This document shows positions 11,901 through 22,620 of a stretch of 64,000 nt of DNA, piece after piece; position 1 is the first letter of the stretch, and each line of letters starts with the position of its first letter. Under the pieces are notes generated by a model, which was not told the origin of the DNA, ran no database searches, and saw only the letters and a list, made by a program, of their open reading frames with translations. Location: assembly GCA_028023455.1 (NCBI GenBank), contig JAQFVV010000180.1, positions 1 through 64,000 of the forward strand, read 5' to 3'. This stretch comes from Epiperipatus broadwayi. Its lineage: Eukaryota > Onychophora > Udeonychophora > Euonychophora > Peripatidae. Made by a program: the position numbers and the translations under genes.

Positions 11901-13126
11901 TTTTTACCAAGATAATTACAACTCGTCTACAGAGATCTTTGGATTTCCACCAACCAAGAGAACAAGCTGGATTTAAAAGTGGTTTTAGTACAATAGATCA
12001 TATCCAGGTATTGAGAGAAGTCATAGAAAGAACAAATGAATATGAGTTGTCATTATGTTTTGGACTTGTAGATTATGAAAGGGCATTCGATTCTATACAC
12101 ATTTCTTCAGTGATTAAAGCATTGGATCATCAAGGTATAGATCCAGGATATTGTCATATTTTAAAGAATATTTATAAAAATGCAACAGCAACAATTAGAT
12201 TACATAATGATACTGGAAAAATCAACATTGAGAAAGGTGTAAGACAAGGTGACTCCATATCTCCAAAACTCTTTACAGCAGTGCTGCAAGAAGTATTTTG
12301 TGGATTAAAATGGGAAACTAAAGGAGTGAAAGTAAATGGAGAGTATTTAAGTCATTTATATTTTGCAGATGATGTAGTTGTTTTTGGAAATAATGCTTCA
12401 GAGCTGCAGGAAATGTTGCAGGAGTTAGCAGATGAAAGTAGAAAAGTAGGACTAAAGATAAATGTTAAAAAGACTAAAGTAATGTTTAATCGATTTGCTC
12501 AAAATATGAAAATAAAGATTGATTATGAAAAATTAGAAGAAGTTAACAGTTACAAATATCTTGGTCATATTATTAATACAGATGGAAACATAATGGAGGA
12601 AATTAATCATAGAATTAAACTTGGTTGGAGTGCTTTTGGTAGAAATAACTCGATACTAAAAGGAAATATGCCTATGTGTTTGAAAAGGATGATTTTTAAC
12701 AAATGTGTTTTACCAGTTCTTACTTATGGATCTGAGTCTTGGACACTTAATAGAAGAGCAATACAGAGACTTCAGACCACTCAAAGGAGTATGGAGAGAT
12801 GTATGTTGGGAGTAACAAGAAGAGATCGAAAACACAATGTATGGGTAAGACAACAAACAGGTGTTATTGACCTTATTGAAAAAATTAAAAGATTGAAATG
12901 GAGTTGGGCTGGACATATTGCTAGAAGAGATGATAATAGATGGACAATTGAAATTTTAAACTGGATTCCAAGAGATTGTAAAAGACCCAGAAAGAGACCA
13001 CATGTGAGATGGATGGATGAAATAAGACAATGTGCAGGGGTGTTGTGGAGAAGAGAAGCTAAAGATCGGAGAAGATGGATTAAACTTGGAGAGACCTTCA
13101 TCCTGCAGTGGATTGATAATGGTTGA
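11840..13126 (+). pseudogene. RTE reverse transcriptase and C-terminal domain
   Basis: This is the longest open frame in the window (428 codons, of which the first 18 or so are out-of-frame). The RT palm is intact: [16 protein letters not shown] (about residues 40-55), LVDYERAFDS (77-86), GVRQGDSISPKLF (133-145) and the catalytic HLYFADDVV (172-180). SYKYLGHIINTDG and then LKWSWAGHIARRDDNRWT follow, with RPHVRWMDEIRQCAG near the end, all diagnostic of RTE-type proteins. The stop codon TGA at 13124-13126 is the first unit of the (TGA)n tail. Without the upstream half of the protein it cannot act, so I treat it as part of a pseudogene. Confidence 0.9.
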
Positions 13127-13146
13127 TGATGATGATGATGATGATA
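13122..13146 (+). repeat. (TGA)n tail of the RTE element
   Basis: About seven TGA units start at the stop codon of the RTE protein. Short microsatellite tails in place of poly(A) are characteristic of RTE elements and mark the 3' end of this copy. Confidence 0.85.
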
Positions 13147-13149
13147 TAT

Positions 13150-13640
13150 AGAACCATTTGCATATATATGGTTCAAGTATGTTGGCATTGAGTAAAAATT
13201 AAAAGAAGTAAATTTTAAAAATCATCAATGAATATAATTTAGTTTTTTATGGGCTAATGTAATTTTTTTGATACATACAATGAAAGTTATTTGTATTTAA
13301 TATTTATTTAATTAAAGTAACATTAATATTGAAAAGAACATAAGTGCAAAAAAAATTATTTCCACAGAGAAAAAGTAATTATAAATGCAAGAGATTACAA
13401 TAAGAGTAAAATCCTTTAATGAGACAATTAAAGATGGCTGAAATAATTTAGAAAAAATAAGACTTTATAACTAAAAATCGATAAGAAATGTTGAAGATTA
13501 TTGAGTGATATAAAACAAAAAAATAATATGTACAGAAATTTCAAAATGGTCGTCAGTATAATAGAAGCAGACAAGTTTAGAATTGTTCTTTTATCTGTGT
13601 TTTTCTGGTTGTTTCTGGTGTGCAAAATTTTTGAAGCCAA
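13150..13640 (+). repeat. dispersed repeat R2, copy A
   Basis: This aligns collinearly with 62500-62960. Shared landmarks are TTGGCATT-GAG, ACATACAATGAAAGTT against ACGTACAATGAGAGTT, TTTAATTAAAGT, ATTAAAGATGGC, TGTACAGAAATTTCAAAA against TGTGCAGAAGTTTCAAAA, and AGAAG-AGACAA. The copy begins directly after the RTE tail, so either the RTE inserted at its edge or the repeat includes the RTE 3' flank. It is unclassified and noncoding. Confidence 0.6.
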
Positions 13641-14529
13641 CATAAAATGTTACTATCCAGAACTACTATAATAAATCTAGTCTCCATGTGTGAGTAGAAA
13701 CAGAATGCTCGCTGTCACCTTCTCTTGCAAAAGTCACCAAAACTTCATCTATCCTTGCCTTAAATACAGATCAGAGGTACAAAAAGTGTTACCAGAATTA
13801 AGCCATAAAGAATTACTATGGACTCCACATAAAAAGAATTTACTGGTAAGTCAATGGCCATATCATAACTTATCTACACAAATCAAAAAACTTTGTGAAT
13901 GAGATTTTTAAGAGATAAATTTCTAATTTAGTAAATAAAAAAAAAGATATTTATGATTTTATCCTTAAAAGTAAAGTGAACTATTTGAATTAAGTGATTC
14001 ATATAGTTATCAGATTACGAATGTATATTCTTTCCAATATTATAATTCTTATTGCTTAAATATTTAATGTGTGTTAATAAAACTTTTACTAATAATATAA
14101 ACCTTTCATTGTATGTGCTAAATTTTAATTATTTAAATTTTATTATTAAGTTTAAAGAATTATGTAAATTACCTTTGCCAATATGCTTGCTTAAAGCCTG
14201 GAGAAATTATTTATAATAAATTAATTAAGTGGTGAGAAAATGTAATTTTCACACTTACTGTTAATTATTTGCTTTGGAAGTCTCAACACAAATACAATGA
14301 GAGTTAAGATTGTACAGACACTGGAACCCTCTAAAATAAATTAAACTAATTCTGTCATCAATTCGAGTTATGATAAACATTAGGTCAGTTAATATAAGTA
14401 TGTTCACAAAATAGCCAAACTCATACATGAGTGAAATATTATTTTTCTATAGTTTCATTAACTAGCATTTTATAGTGTGTAATATAAAAGACCTAAATCA
14501 AAACATAAAACATTATCTTATATATATAT
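13641..14529. other. AT-rich stretch with one unrecognised ORF
   Basis: A 70-codon frame (13690-13902, plus) begins MSRNRMLAVTFSCKSHQ and resembles nothing I know. It contains a donor-like CTG-GTAAGT near 13846, so an exon is possible but unsupported. The remainder to 14529 is featureless and ends in a short (TA)n run. Confidence 0.35.
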
Positions 14530-15208
14530 TGTAACGAGCACAGACGTTCGTTACATTGGGTTTTTTTTTATTTATTAAACATGAAAGTAAATTAAAAAGT
14601 TCGCATTTAAAAATTTTCTTTAAGAATTAAAAATTGAAATTAAATATCATCTTAAACTCGTATATATTAAATTGCACAGATAAAAAAAATTATTAAAATA
14701 AAACTGTATTAAAAATAGAAAAGGTATTTTAAAAACAAAAACTTAAAAAGATTTAGAGATAAAAATATATTTTTGATTTGGAAAACAGGTTAATTAATCA
14801 GAAATGGAAATGATTGTTAATTAGTTAAATGAAAACCAGCCTTGGGCATTTAAATGTAAAAACATTGGTTAGATAGGAAAACAATAGAAACAAATAGCCA
14901 ATGAAAGAAATCCATCGGGAAATCGGACCTCAGCGAAAGGATCATCACATCGATAACATAATGCCAAGTCAATCCTTCGAATACGTATAAAAGTAAAATT
15001 TGGAAATTAATAGGGATTATGATTATTACGATGTGACAGATAGGTGTTAGTGTGGAGGTGCGGGAGAAGCGATTGAAGGGATGCACGATTCAATCACTTC
15101 AGTTTTGCCAAAGAAAGAAAGAGAAATGAACTATCGTTTTCTACATTGAGGACCAACTAAATTAAAAAACCTCCGAATGAATAAATAAAACATCGGCTAA
15201 ATGTATAC
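14530..15208 (-). mobile_element. arm 1 (minus-strand unit), outer segment
   Basis: This is the 3' part of the minus-oriented unit, and it continues at 17311 after the insertion. It pairs with 20300-20980. Landmarks are the terminal imperfect hairpin TGTAACGAGC…GTTCGTTACA, TTCGCATTTAAAAATTTTC, GGAAATGATTGTTAATTAG, and a 79-codon frame (15086-14850, minus) starting MHPFNRFSRTS whose twin is on arm 2. Confidence 0.8.
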
Positions 15209-17306
15209 TGTAATGATCCGGAGAAAGTTAGACTTATGTAAACTGCACTACAGGGCGCCATCTAGGCATTTGAACCTAGAAAAATTTATAAAGTAGGCAG
15301 ATACGTAAGTAAAAAAAAAAAATATTTTTTTTTTTTTTTTTTTTTTGATTCCGGTCATTAGCCCATGTAACTAGCTCAGTGAGTAGCAGAGATAATAAAA
15401 TATCTTAATTTTATATCTTAAATATAAAAGAATAAAAGCCACTGCCAGGAATTAACACATAAAATATTTATTTACGCACATATAAAATCATTCTAAACTC
15501 GAGGAATAGGTTTAACATTTTTAGATTTTTATATTCTTATTACTCTTTAATTTTACATTTATATAAATTTCAATGATTTTAATTTTTTTTTTATTTAGAT
15601 TGTCAAGTATGAATAGACTACATAGATCTGCATTTGAAAATAAAACATTCTATCCCTATTTAACCCTAGGCTAAAATTCGCAGTCAAACTGGCATCAATC
15701 CAACCGACACATTTATTTATTCAATGTAGCATGAAAATACAACAGCACAAAGATACTATACTGTCAGGAATGGACATCTGAACAATATAGTTTAAGAAAA
15801 CATTGACACTTGTCTAATACAGAAATATGATGTCTGTATAGCAAGAAGAACAATAAAATAAAAACTCAATAGGAAGGGACCGCGATCCTTTTTTCCGACT
15901 TACAATCCCATCCATAGGCAAAGGGTTGGTGCGGTGTATACAGCGATTCTGCACGTAGCAAAACTCATACTACATCTACTAATTACACAAATATATCCAA
16001 TTCATTGACCCAATTCAACAACGACACAAATAACCTAAGGTTACCCTCCCCTAATATAACTTTACAAATCTATATAGCCATTCACGCCCGACTTAAGTTT
16101 AACATTTAGATACGTTTGCACAAATGAATTTTATAAAATTTGTTTTAAAATGTTGAGTACAGATCAGCTGCACAGATTCCACAGTCAAAAACATTCCAAA
16201 TCAAACACAACCGATCAAAATACAAAGTCATCGATAAACGTCACTTGCATAGGGAATATTCAAATCCCATTAGCATTCATCGTAAGATGCTTGCAGTGAT
16301 ATTGTTGACATATATTTCAATCGAATGTGAAAACCACAACATTATCAACTGCTAATGAATCTATGCAATGTCTATACCCAACCTGAATTTCCTCATTTAA
16401 AATTTAAACAATAAATATCAATACAATAAATAATAAATGGAAATGATTTTTTTATCAAACGCAAACATATATAAAATTTTTCATTATCAATTGAGTTGAC
16501 ACATAAGTCCAAGAAAAGTTCTTTTTATAAAATTTAAATTTACTTATCAATCTTTAAAGTTCTTAATTAATGTTATGATTTTAACAACTGTTCAGTTCTA
16601 TTGCTTACGGTATAAGAGTCCATGTTCCCGTTGGCAATTCCCACGGAGACTTTCCTGGAAGACCGGTCTAATATTTTGGAGGTAGCATTTGCTGGTTCTG
16701 TTCTGGTATCACAGTCTTTGCATCTTTAAAATAAGTGAGTGAGGACGACAAGTGCGTCTTGTCACCAGACTCACCAAAATCAAGTTGGAAAAAGCTCTCT
16801 CTGACTGGAACTCAATATTTTTTTTCTTTTTATAGTCCTCCTATGGATTCCATGAACAAAAACGTCACTGTTCTGTTTTTTCATTATGATCCGTGCCTTT
16901 ATTTGGCTTCCATTGGTCAAGCTAAAATCCCTTTCTTCTCTTATCTAACTTTCCATCTGACTTTTTAATTAAACAGCTTTTAGATAATTAATAAACAATC
17001 ATTTCCATTTATAGATTACAGGAATTAATTAATACCTGTTTTTATTTTAACTTACGTTATTTTTTTATTAAAATACTTTTATAAATCTTTTTTTATAAAA
17101 AATACATTCAAATACCTTTTTTTATTTATTAAAAAAAATATTTTTAAAGTTTAGCATCTGTGCGAATATATATATGTATAACAAACGTTTTTAATTTTAG
17201 CGTTTAGTTTTTTTTTACTTTTATTTTTAATACACTTATTTTTATATGCGAACTTAAAAGTTTTTTATTTTAAATTAATGTAATGACATATTTATATATC
17301 GTTACA
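15209..17306 (+). mobile_element. inserted, diverged third unit
   Basis: This unit begins TGTAATGATCCGGAG and ends ATATATCGTTACA. It lies inside arm 1 between two copies of ATAC (15205-15208 and 17307-17310); arm 2 has a single GGTATACC there, so this is a clean insertion with a 4-bp target duplication. It aligns throughout with 18812-20980 but is far more diverged, for example AACTCATACTACATCTACTAATTAC against AATCAATATTACATCTACTAATCAC (split here for length). The 102-codon frame of the other arms is not preserved. A 77-codon frame at 16735-16968 (MSEDDKCVLS) lies where the other arms have their 79-codon frame. Confidence 0.75.
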
Positions 17307-17310
17307 ATAC

Positions 17311-18806
17311 CAATATCTTCAGGGCGGCATGGGAATTCCCATTCAAACTTACAAACGACAGATAAAGATGAACTGTTTAAAACCGTAAGAACTTTACAAT
17401 TAATGAACATTAAATTAAAAACTTTTCGTATTTAAAATAATTGCATTAGTTTCCTATCTGACTAAAGTAGTTAAAATGTTATTTGATGTATTTTTTATTT
17501 ATTTGTGTAAAATCATTTCCATTTATTTAATTTTGTTCTTTAAGTTTATTTATGATTTCTGTTTTCCGATAAATTAAAATATATCAATGTTAAACTTAAG
17601 TCGGGTGTGAATGGCTGCATAGATTTGTAAAGTTATATTAGGGGATGGTAATCTTAGGTTATTTGTTTCATGGTTAAATTGGATCAATGGATTGAATATA
17701 TTGGTGTGATTAGTAGATGTAATATTGATTCGCTACGGGCAGAATCGCTTCATATGCCGCACACTTCCATTTGCCTATGGAAGGAATTATAAGTCGGATA
17801 CCGCAGTTCCTTTCTATGGAGTTTTTTGTTTTATTGCTCTTCTTTGCAGATAGATGTAATATTCCTATCTCATGAGAAGCAATTTCTTCTCTTAACTTTT
17901 TGTGCTGCCGTATTTTATTACATTGAATACATCGATATATCAGATGAATTGATGCCGGTTTGACTACGAATTTTAACCTAAGGTTAAATAGGGATAGAAT
18001 GTTTATTTTCAAAAGCAAATCTACGTGGTCTATTCATACTTGACCCTAAATAAAAATGCATTAAATTTAAGTTGTTTATAGATGCTTGCATGGATTGGTT
18101 ATCGGTTAAGTATGTTTTGGGTTTTCATATTTGATCAAAATATATAGACATTTGATAAATAATGATACCTTATGGTGAGTATCTAAAATGTATTTATTCG
18201 GATGTCTTTTAAGTTATTGGTGACAATGCAAGTATCTTATGGTGAATACTATTGGGCTACATATAAATTTCCCTCCGCAATTGTCAGTAATCAATAATTT
18301 TGTATTTTGATCGTTTATGTTTATTTTGAAATGTTTTTGACCGTGAAATCTATGTAACTGATCTGTATTCAACATTGTAAACAAGCTTTCATAAATTTAT
18401 ATGTGCGAACTTAATTAAAATGTAAAATTATAATATAATAGTAATTAAATGTAAATTAAAGTAAAGTTAAAAATAATGTTAAATGTTAAAATGTAAACTG
18501 ATACTAAGACAATTTTAAATCTTATATATATATATATATGTGCGTAAATAAATTTTTGTATGTTAATTACTGGCAGTGGCTTATTTTATTCTTTTTTTAT
18601 ATATACTCTTAGATTATCTTATTAAATCTCTGCTATTCCACTGAGCTAGTGACATGGGCTAACGACCGGAATCAAAATTTAAAAAAAAAAAAAAATTTTT
18701 TTAACAGCGCGTATCTGCCTACTTTATAAAATTTTCTAGGTTCAAATGCCTAGATGGCGCCCTGTAGTGCAGTTTACGTTAAGTGTTATTTCTCCGGATT
18801 GTTACA
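17311..18806 (-). mobile_element. arm 1 (minus-strand unit), inner segment
   Basis: This is the inner part of the minus-oriented unit, ending (in plus coordinates) at TCTCCGGATTGTTACA. It is a near-perfect reverse complement of 18812-20303. A 102-codon frame (18018-17710, minus) beginning MLLKINILSLFNLRLKF lies in it. Confidence 0.8.
17710..18018 (-). other. 102-codon ORF on arm 1, unrecognised
   Basis: The frame starts MLLKINILSLFNLRLKFV, has a CIQC pair near residue 31 and a basic, Lys-rich middle, and ends NQYYIY. It matches its twin at 19594-19902 at all but a few positions (R/W in CNKIRQH, I/T and W/R near IIPSIGKW). I know no family like it. Because the diverged third unit has stops at the equivalent place, the frame may be accidental. 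Confidence 0.2.
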
Positions 18807-18840
18807 ACTGGCGTAACAATCCGGAGAAATAACACTTAAC
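18779..18840. repeat. centre of the giant palindrome
   Basis: GTTATTTCTCCGGATTGTTAC and its exact reverse complement flank AACTGGC (18806-18812). This is where the 5' ends of the two units meet head to head. One unit retains the full TGTAAC terminus. The other reads CGTAAC, with the first T lost or changed. Confidence 0.9.
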
Positions 18841-20980
18841 GTAAACTGCACTACAGGGCGCCATCTAGGCATTTGAACCTAGAAAATTTTATAAAGTAGG
18901 CAGATACGCACTGTTAAAAAAAAAATTTTTATTTTTTAAATTTTGATTCCGGTCGTTAGCCCATGTCACTAGCTCAGTGGAATAGCAGAGATTTAATAAG
19001 ATAATCTAAGAGTATATATAAAAAAAAGAATAAAATAAGCCACTGCCAGTAATTAACATACAAAAATTTATTTACGCACATATATATATATATAAGATTT
19101 AAAATTGTCTTAGTATCAGTTTACATTTTAACATTTAACATTATTTTTAACTTTAATTTACATTTAATTACTATTATATTATAATTTTACATTTTAATTA
19201 AGTTCGCACCTATAAATTTATGAAAGCTTGTTTATAATGTTGAATACAGATCGGTTACATAGATTTCACGGTCAAAAACATTTCAAAATAAACATAAACG
19301 ATCAAAATACAAAATTATTGATTACTGACAATTGCGGAGGGAAATTTATATGTAGCCCAATAGTATTCACCATAAGATACTTGCATTGTCACCAATAACT
19401 TAAAAGACATCCGAATAAATACATTTTAGATACTCACCGTAAGGTATCATTATTTATCGAATGTCTATATATTTTGATCAAATATGAAAACCCAAAACAT
19501 ACTTAACCGATAACCAATCCATGCAAGCGTCTATAAACAACTTAAATTTAATGCATTTTTATTTAAGGTCAAGTATGAATAGACCACATAGATTTGCTTT
19601 TGAAAATAAACATTCTATCCCTATTTAACCTTAGATTAAAATTCGTAGTCAAACCGGCATCAATTCATCTGATATATCGATGTATTCAATGTAATAAAAT
19701 ATGGCAGCACAAAAAGTTAAGAGAAGAAATTGCTTCTCATGAGATAGGAATATTACATCTATCTGCAAAGAAGAGCAATAAAACAAAAAACTCCATAGAA
19801 AGGAACTGCGGTATCCGACTTATAATTCCTTCCACAGGCAAACGGAAGTGTGCGGCATATGAAGCGATTCTGCCTGTAGCGAATCAATATTACATCTACT
19901 AATCACACCAATATATCCAATCCATTGACCCAATTTAACCACGAAACAAATAACCTAAGATTACCCTCCCCTAATATAACTTTACAAATCTATACAGCCA
20001 TTCACGCCTGACTTAAGTTTAACATTGATATATTTTAATTTATCAGAAAACAGAAATCATAAATAAACTTAAAGAACAAAATTAAATAAATGGAAATGAT
20101 TTTACACAAATAAATAAAAAATACATCAAATAACATTTTAACTACTTTAGTCAGATAGGAAACTAATGCAATTATTTTAAATACGAAAAGTTTTTAATTT
20201 AATGTTCATTAATTGTAAAGTTCTTACGGTTTTAAACAGTTCATCTTTATCTGTCGTTTGTAAGTTTGAACAGGAATTCCCATGCCGTCCTGAAGATATT
20301 GGTATACCTTTAGCCGATGTTTTATTTATTCATTCGGAGGTTTTTTAATTTAGTTGGTCCTCAATGTAGAAAACGATAGTTCATTTCTCTTTCTTTCTTT
20401 GGCAAAACTGAAGTGATTGAATCGTGCGTCTCTTCAATCGCTTCTCCCGCACCTCCGCACTAACACCTATCTGTCACATTGTAATAATCATAATCCCTAA
20501 TAATTTCCAAATTTTCCTTTTATACGTATTCGAAGGATTGACTTGGCATTATGTCATCGATGTGATGATCCTTTCGCTGAGGTCCGATTTCCCGATGGAT
20601 TTTTTTCATTGGCTATTTGTTTCTATTGTTTTCCTATCTGACCGATGTTTTTACATTTAAATGCCCAATGCTGGTTTACATTTAACTAATTAACAATCAT
20701 TTCCATTTCTGATTAATTAACCTGTTTTCCAAATCAAAAATATATTTTTATCTCTAAATCTTTTTAAGTTTTTGTTTTTAAAATACCTTTTCTATTTTTA
20801 ATACAGTTTTATTTTAATAATTTTTTTTATCTGTGCGATTTAATATATATGAGTTTAAGATGATATTTAATTTCAATTTTTAATTCTTAAAGAAAATTTT
20901 TAAATGCGAACTTTTTAATTTACTTTCATGTTTAATAAATATAAAAAAAAACAATGTAACGAACATCTGTGCTCGTTACA
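18812..20980 (+). mobile_element. arm 2 (plus-strand unit), uninterrupted
   Basis: This is the complete 2.17-kb unit in one piece: GTAACAATCCGGAG at the left, GCTCGTTACA at the right, with a terminal imperfect hairpin at 20955-20980. It contains an (AT)n run near 19080, the 102-codon frame (19594-19902) and a 78-codon frame (20424-20660, MRLFNRFSRTSALT). The region 20380-20600 is less AT-rich than its surroundings. No promoter or polyadenylation site can be singled out with confidence. Confidence 0.8.
19594..19902 (+). other. 102-codon ORF on arm 2, unrecognised
   Basis: This is the twin of the frame at 17710-18018, about 97% identical in protein. It has no recognisable domain, and its conservation reflects the identity of the palindrome arms rather than proven selection. 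Confidence 0.2.
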
Positions 20981-21500
20981 ATATATATATATATATATAT
21001 ATAAGCGAGTTTAGAATCATTAATCATAATACAAGTCATGCAAAATAATTTAAGAAGGCATGTATAGTAAGTTAACTACATATGGAAAATAAATATACCT
21101 TTATCAATGACACAATATTTTTACTCAAATGTCCACCTATGGCCCATAGCACAGGGATACAGTAACTGTCCATGATAACCAAATAATGTACATAAATCTA
21201 CAGTCAACATATCTCTTAAATCACATGAATAGGCATAGGTACTAGTAAATAAATTGATTACAAATAACAACAGTTATATTATAATTTATATTCTTCATAA
21301 TATAAACATAAATGTAACTTTGCATTTAATTCCTTAAAATCATTATGTATGTATTCAACAATAATCAATTCTCATTTATATAATATTGGTAATCAAGTAT
21401 AAAATTCTATTATTGTTATCATAAATTCTCATTATTCAACATCTTTTTTCTCTTTTACTTATTACATTTTCCCCCTTTTTCAGGTGAAATTATCATATTG
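20981..21500. other. (AT)n run then anonymous AT-rich DNA
   Basis: An (AT)n of about 22 bp borders the composite element. After it no gene or repeat is recognised, until a pyrimidine-rich run near 21470 leads into LINE sequence. Confidence 0.5.
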
Positions 21501-21534
21501 GGAAGTTTATTGATTAATGTTTCCCGGGAAAACT

Positions 21535-22620
21535 AAATCCATTAATATACTTCCAATAGGAATCACTCGATTTTCCAAATTAACAAAATTCATCAAACTG
21601 AGTCCAAAATTTGTTGATTTTTTTAATAAAAATCATCCTTGGAGCACTCCCTAATGTGGCCTTTCTCCACTACTAAAGGGGCTACAACATCAACCCCTTT
21701 GTCCCCTATGTAACAAACAGGAGGAATCAATTGGTCACATTCTGCATCAATGCGATTCATGGATTTATCTCCATAATATAGCGTTAGAATGGATAAATGG
21801 CAATGACCCAGCTAACATTTCTCTTAATGCAGCAATTAAAAAGGGTCAATTCAGAACAATAAGACTGGCCACTTTCATTAACTTCTCAATTTGGACTGCC
21901 AGCTGTAGCATGATATTTGATCATGGCTGTGATGATTCAATGGTTAACTGATTTTTCAAATACCTCTACAAGATAAAAGATGAGGATAAATGAACTTGTC
22001 AGCCTTGGCTAATTGTCCAAACCTGGAACCAGATAAGGCTAGACTCCTAATTCATGCATTTCTTAGGCCCAAAACTTGAACTTTCTCCCATCCACTGAAT
22101 AAATAAGATATCCCATCTTTCACTTAAGAATAATCTAAACTTTAACTATGTAGATCTTTCATACACTCTATGTATTTAACACACAAACTTTGCATTAATT
22201 ACATACTGTACAATTAATTTACATATATCAACTTGTAAATATTGTTATAATCCTTGTTACTCTTTGAGCCAGGATAATCATTAATCAATGGAATTTCCAA
22301 ACCTTATACATAGGTTTGACTTTATATTCTTAGCTAATTAAGTACATGATGCACTGCTTTAAGGCATTAGTGTAATCTTTGATTTTATTTATATTTATCT
22401 GTTTCTTTCATAATTGCATTAATTAACTATCATGATTATCCTATGCTGCTCCTGAGACTATATTATTGATCTAATACAACTTTTGAATTTTCTATATACA
22501 TAGCTTTCATACCAAACTTATATGTATACATTGAAATTTTCTTATTGTCATTGTTTTATCCTATCATTGATTTCCTTTGTATCCACTCTAATCTGTAAAT
22601 AAAGTTTTAATTTTTGAAAG
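21535..22620 (+). pseudogene. 5'-truncated LINE: ORF2 C-terminus and 3' UTR
   Basis: The frame at 21535-21951 encodes the end of a LINE ORF2. SINILPIGITRFSKLTKF leads to a C-terminal zinc knuckle, LCPLCNKQEESIGHILHQC (C-x2-C-x8-H-x4-C), then IRLATFINFSIWTASC. One in-frame stop lies near 21652. The same knuckle design occurs in the LINE at 37.3 kb (CQICKRQEESFNHIIYSC), so the two are related but distinct copies. About 650 bp of probable 3' UTR follow, ending near GTAAATAAAGTTTTAATTTT, where AATAAA is a plausible polyadenylation signal. Confidence 0.7.

Larger units (their letters stand above)
9834..13146 (+). mobile_element. RTE-clade non-LTR retrotransposon, decayed
   Basis: This is one LINE copy in the plus orientation: a less AT-rich leader (about 9834-10290, probably 5' UTR), an AP-type endonuclease, a reverse transcriptase, a C-terminal domain, and a (TGA)n tail instead of poly(A). 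A short tandem-repeat tail and a single EN-RT frame are typical of the RTE clade. The protein resembles sequences often mis-annotated in invertebrates as craniofacial development protein 2-like. The copy is dead: stop codons lie at 10804, 11773 and 11803, with frameshifts near 11060, 11360 and 11896. The 5' boundary is inferred from the end of the microsatellite. Confidence 0.85.
14530..20980. mobile_element. nested composite: head-to-head palindromic element with inserted third unit
   Basis: The outer termini are TGTAACGAGC (14530) and GCTCGTTACA (20980), flanked on both sides by ATAT. Removing the inserted unit (15209-17306) and one ATAC leaves a palindrome of about 4.35 kb whose two arms (2175 and 2169 bp) meet at a 5-bp centre (18807-18811). 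The arms look about 98% alike where compared. Each arm has TGTAAC…GTTACA ends, and the inserted copy, with the same kind of ends, is flanked by a 4-bp duplication. TG…CA ends and a 4-bp duplication fit either a long solo LTR or a DNA/foldback transposon. No transposase, gag or pol is encoded. Confidence 0.75.

Noticed and set aside
12781-13188. 135-codon minus-strand frame through the RTE 3' end
   Set aside because: Antisense of the RTE reverse transcriptase; its poly-His start is the (TGA)n tail read backwards.
13690-13902. Host exon ending at CTG-GTAAGT
   Set aside because: A single donor-like word without acceptor, conservation or domain; left as an unrecognised frame.
15305-15350. A-run/T-run as a terminator or poly(A) tail of an element
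   Set aside because: It is part of the repeated unit (equivalents at 18680 and 18915), not a retrotransposon tail.
16735-16968. 77-codon frame MSEDDKCVLS as a host gene
   Set aside because: It lies inside a repeated unit, and the corresponding frames in the other units have different sequence.
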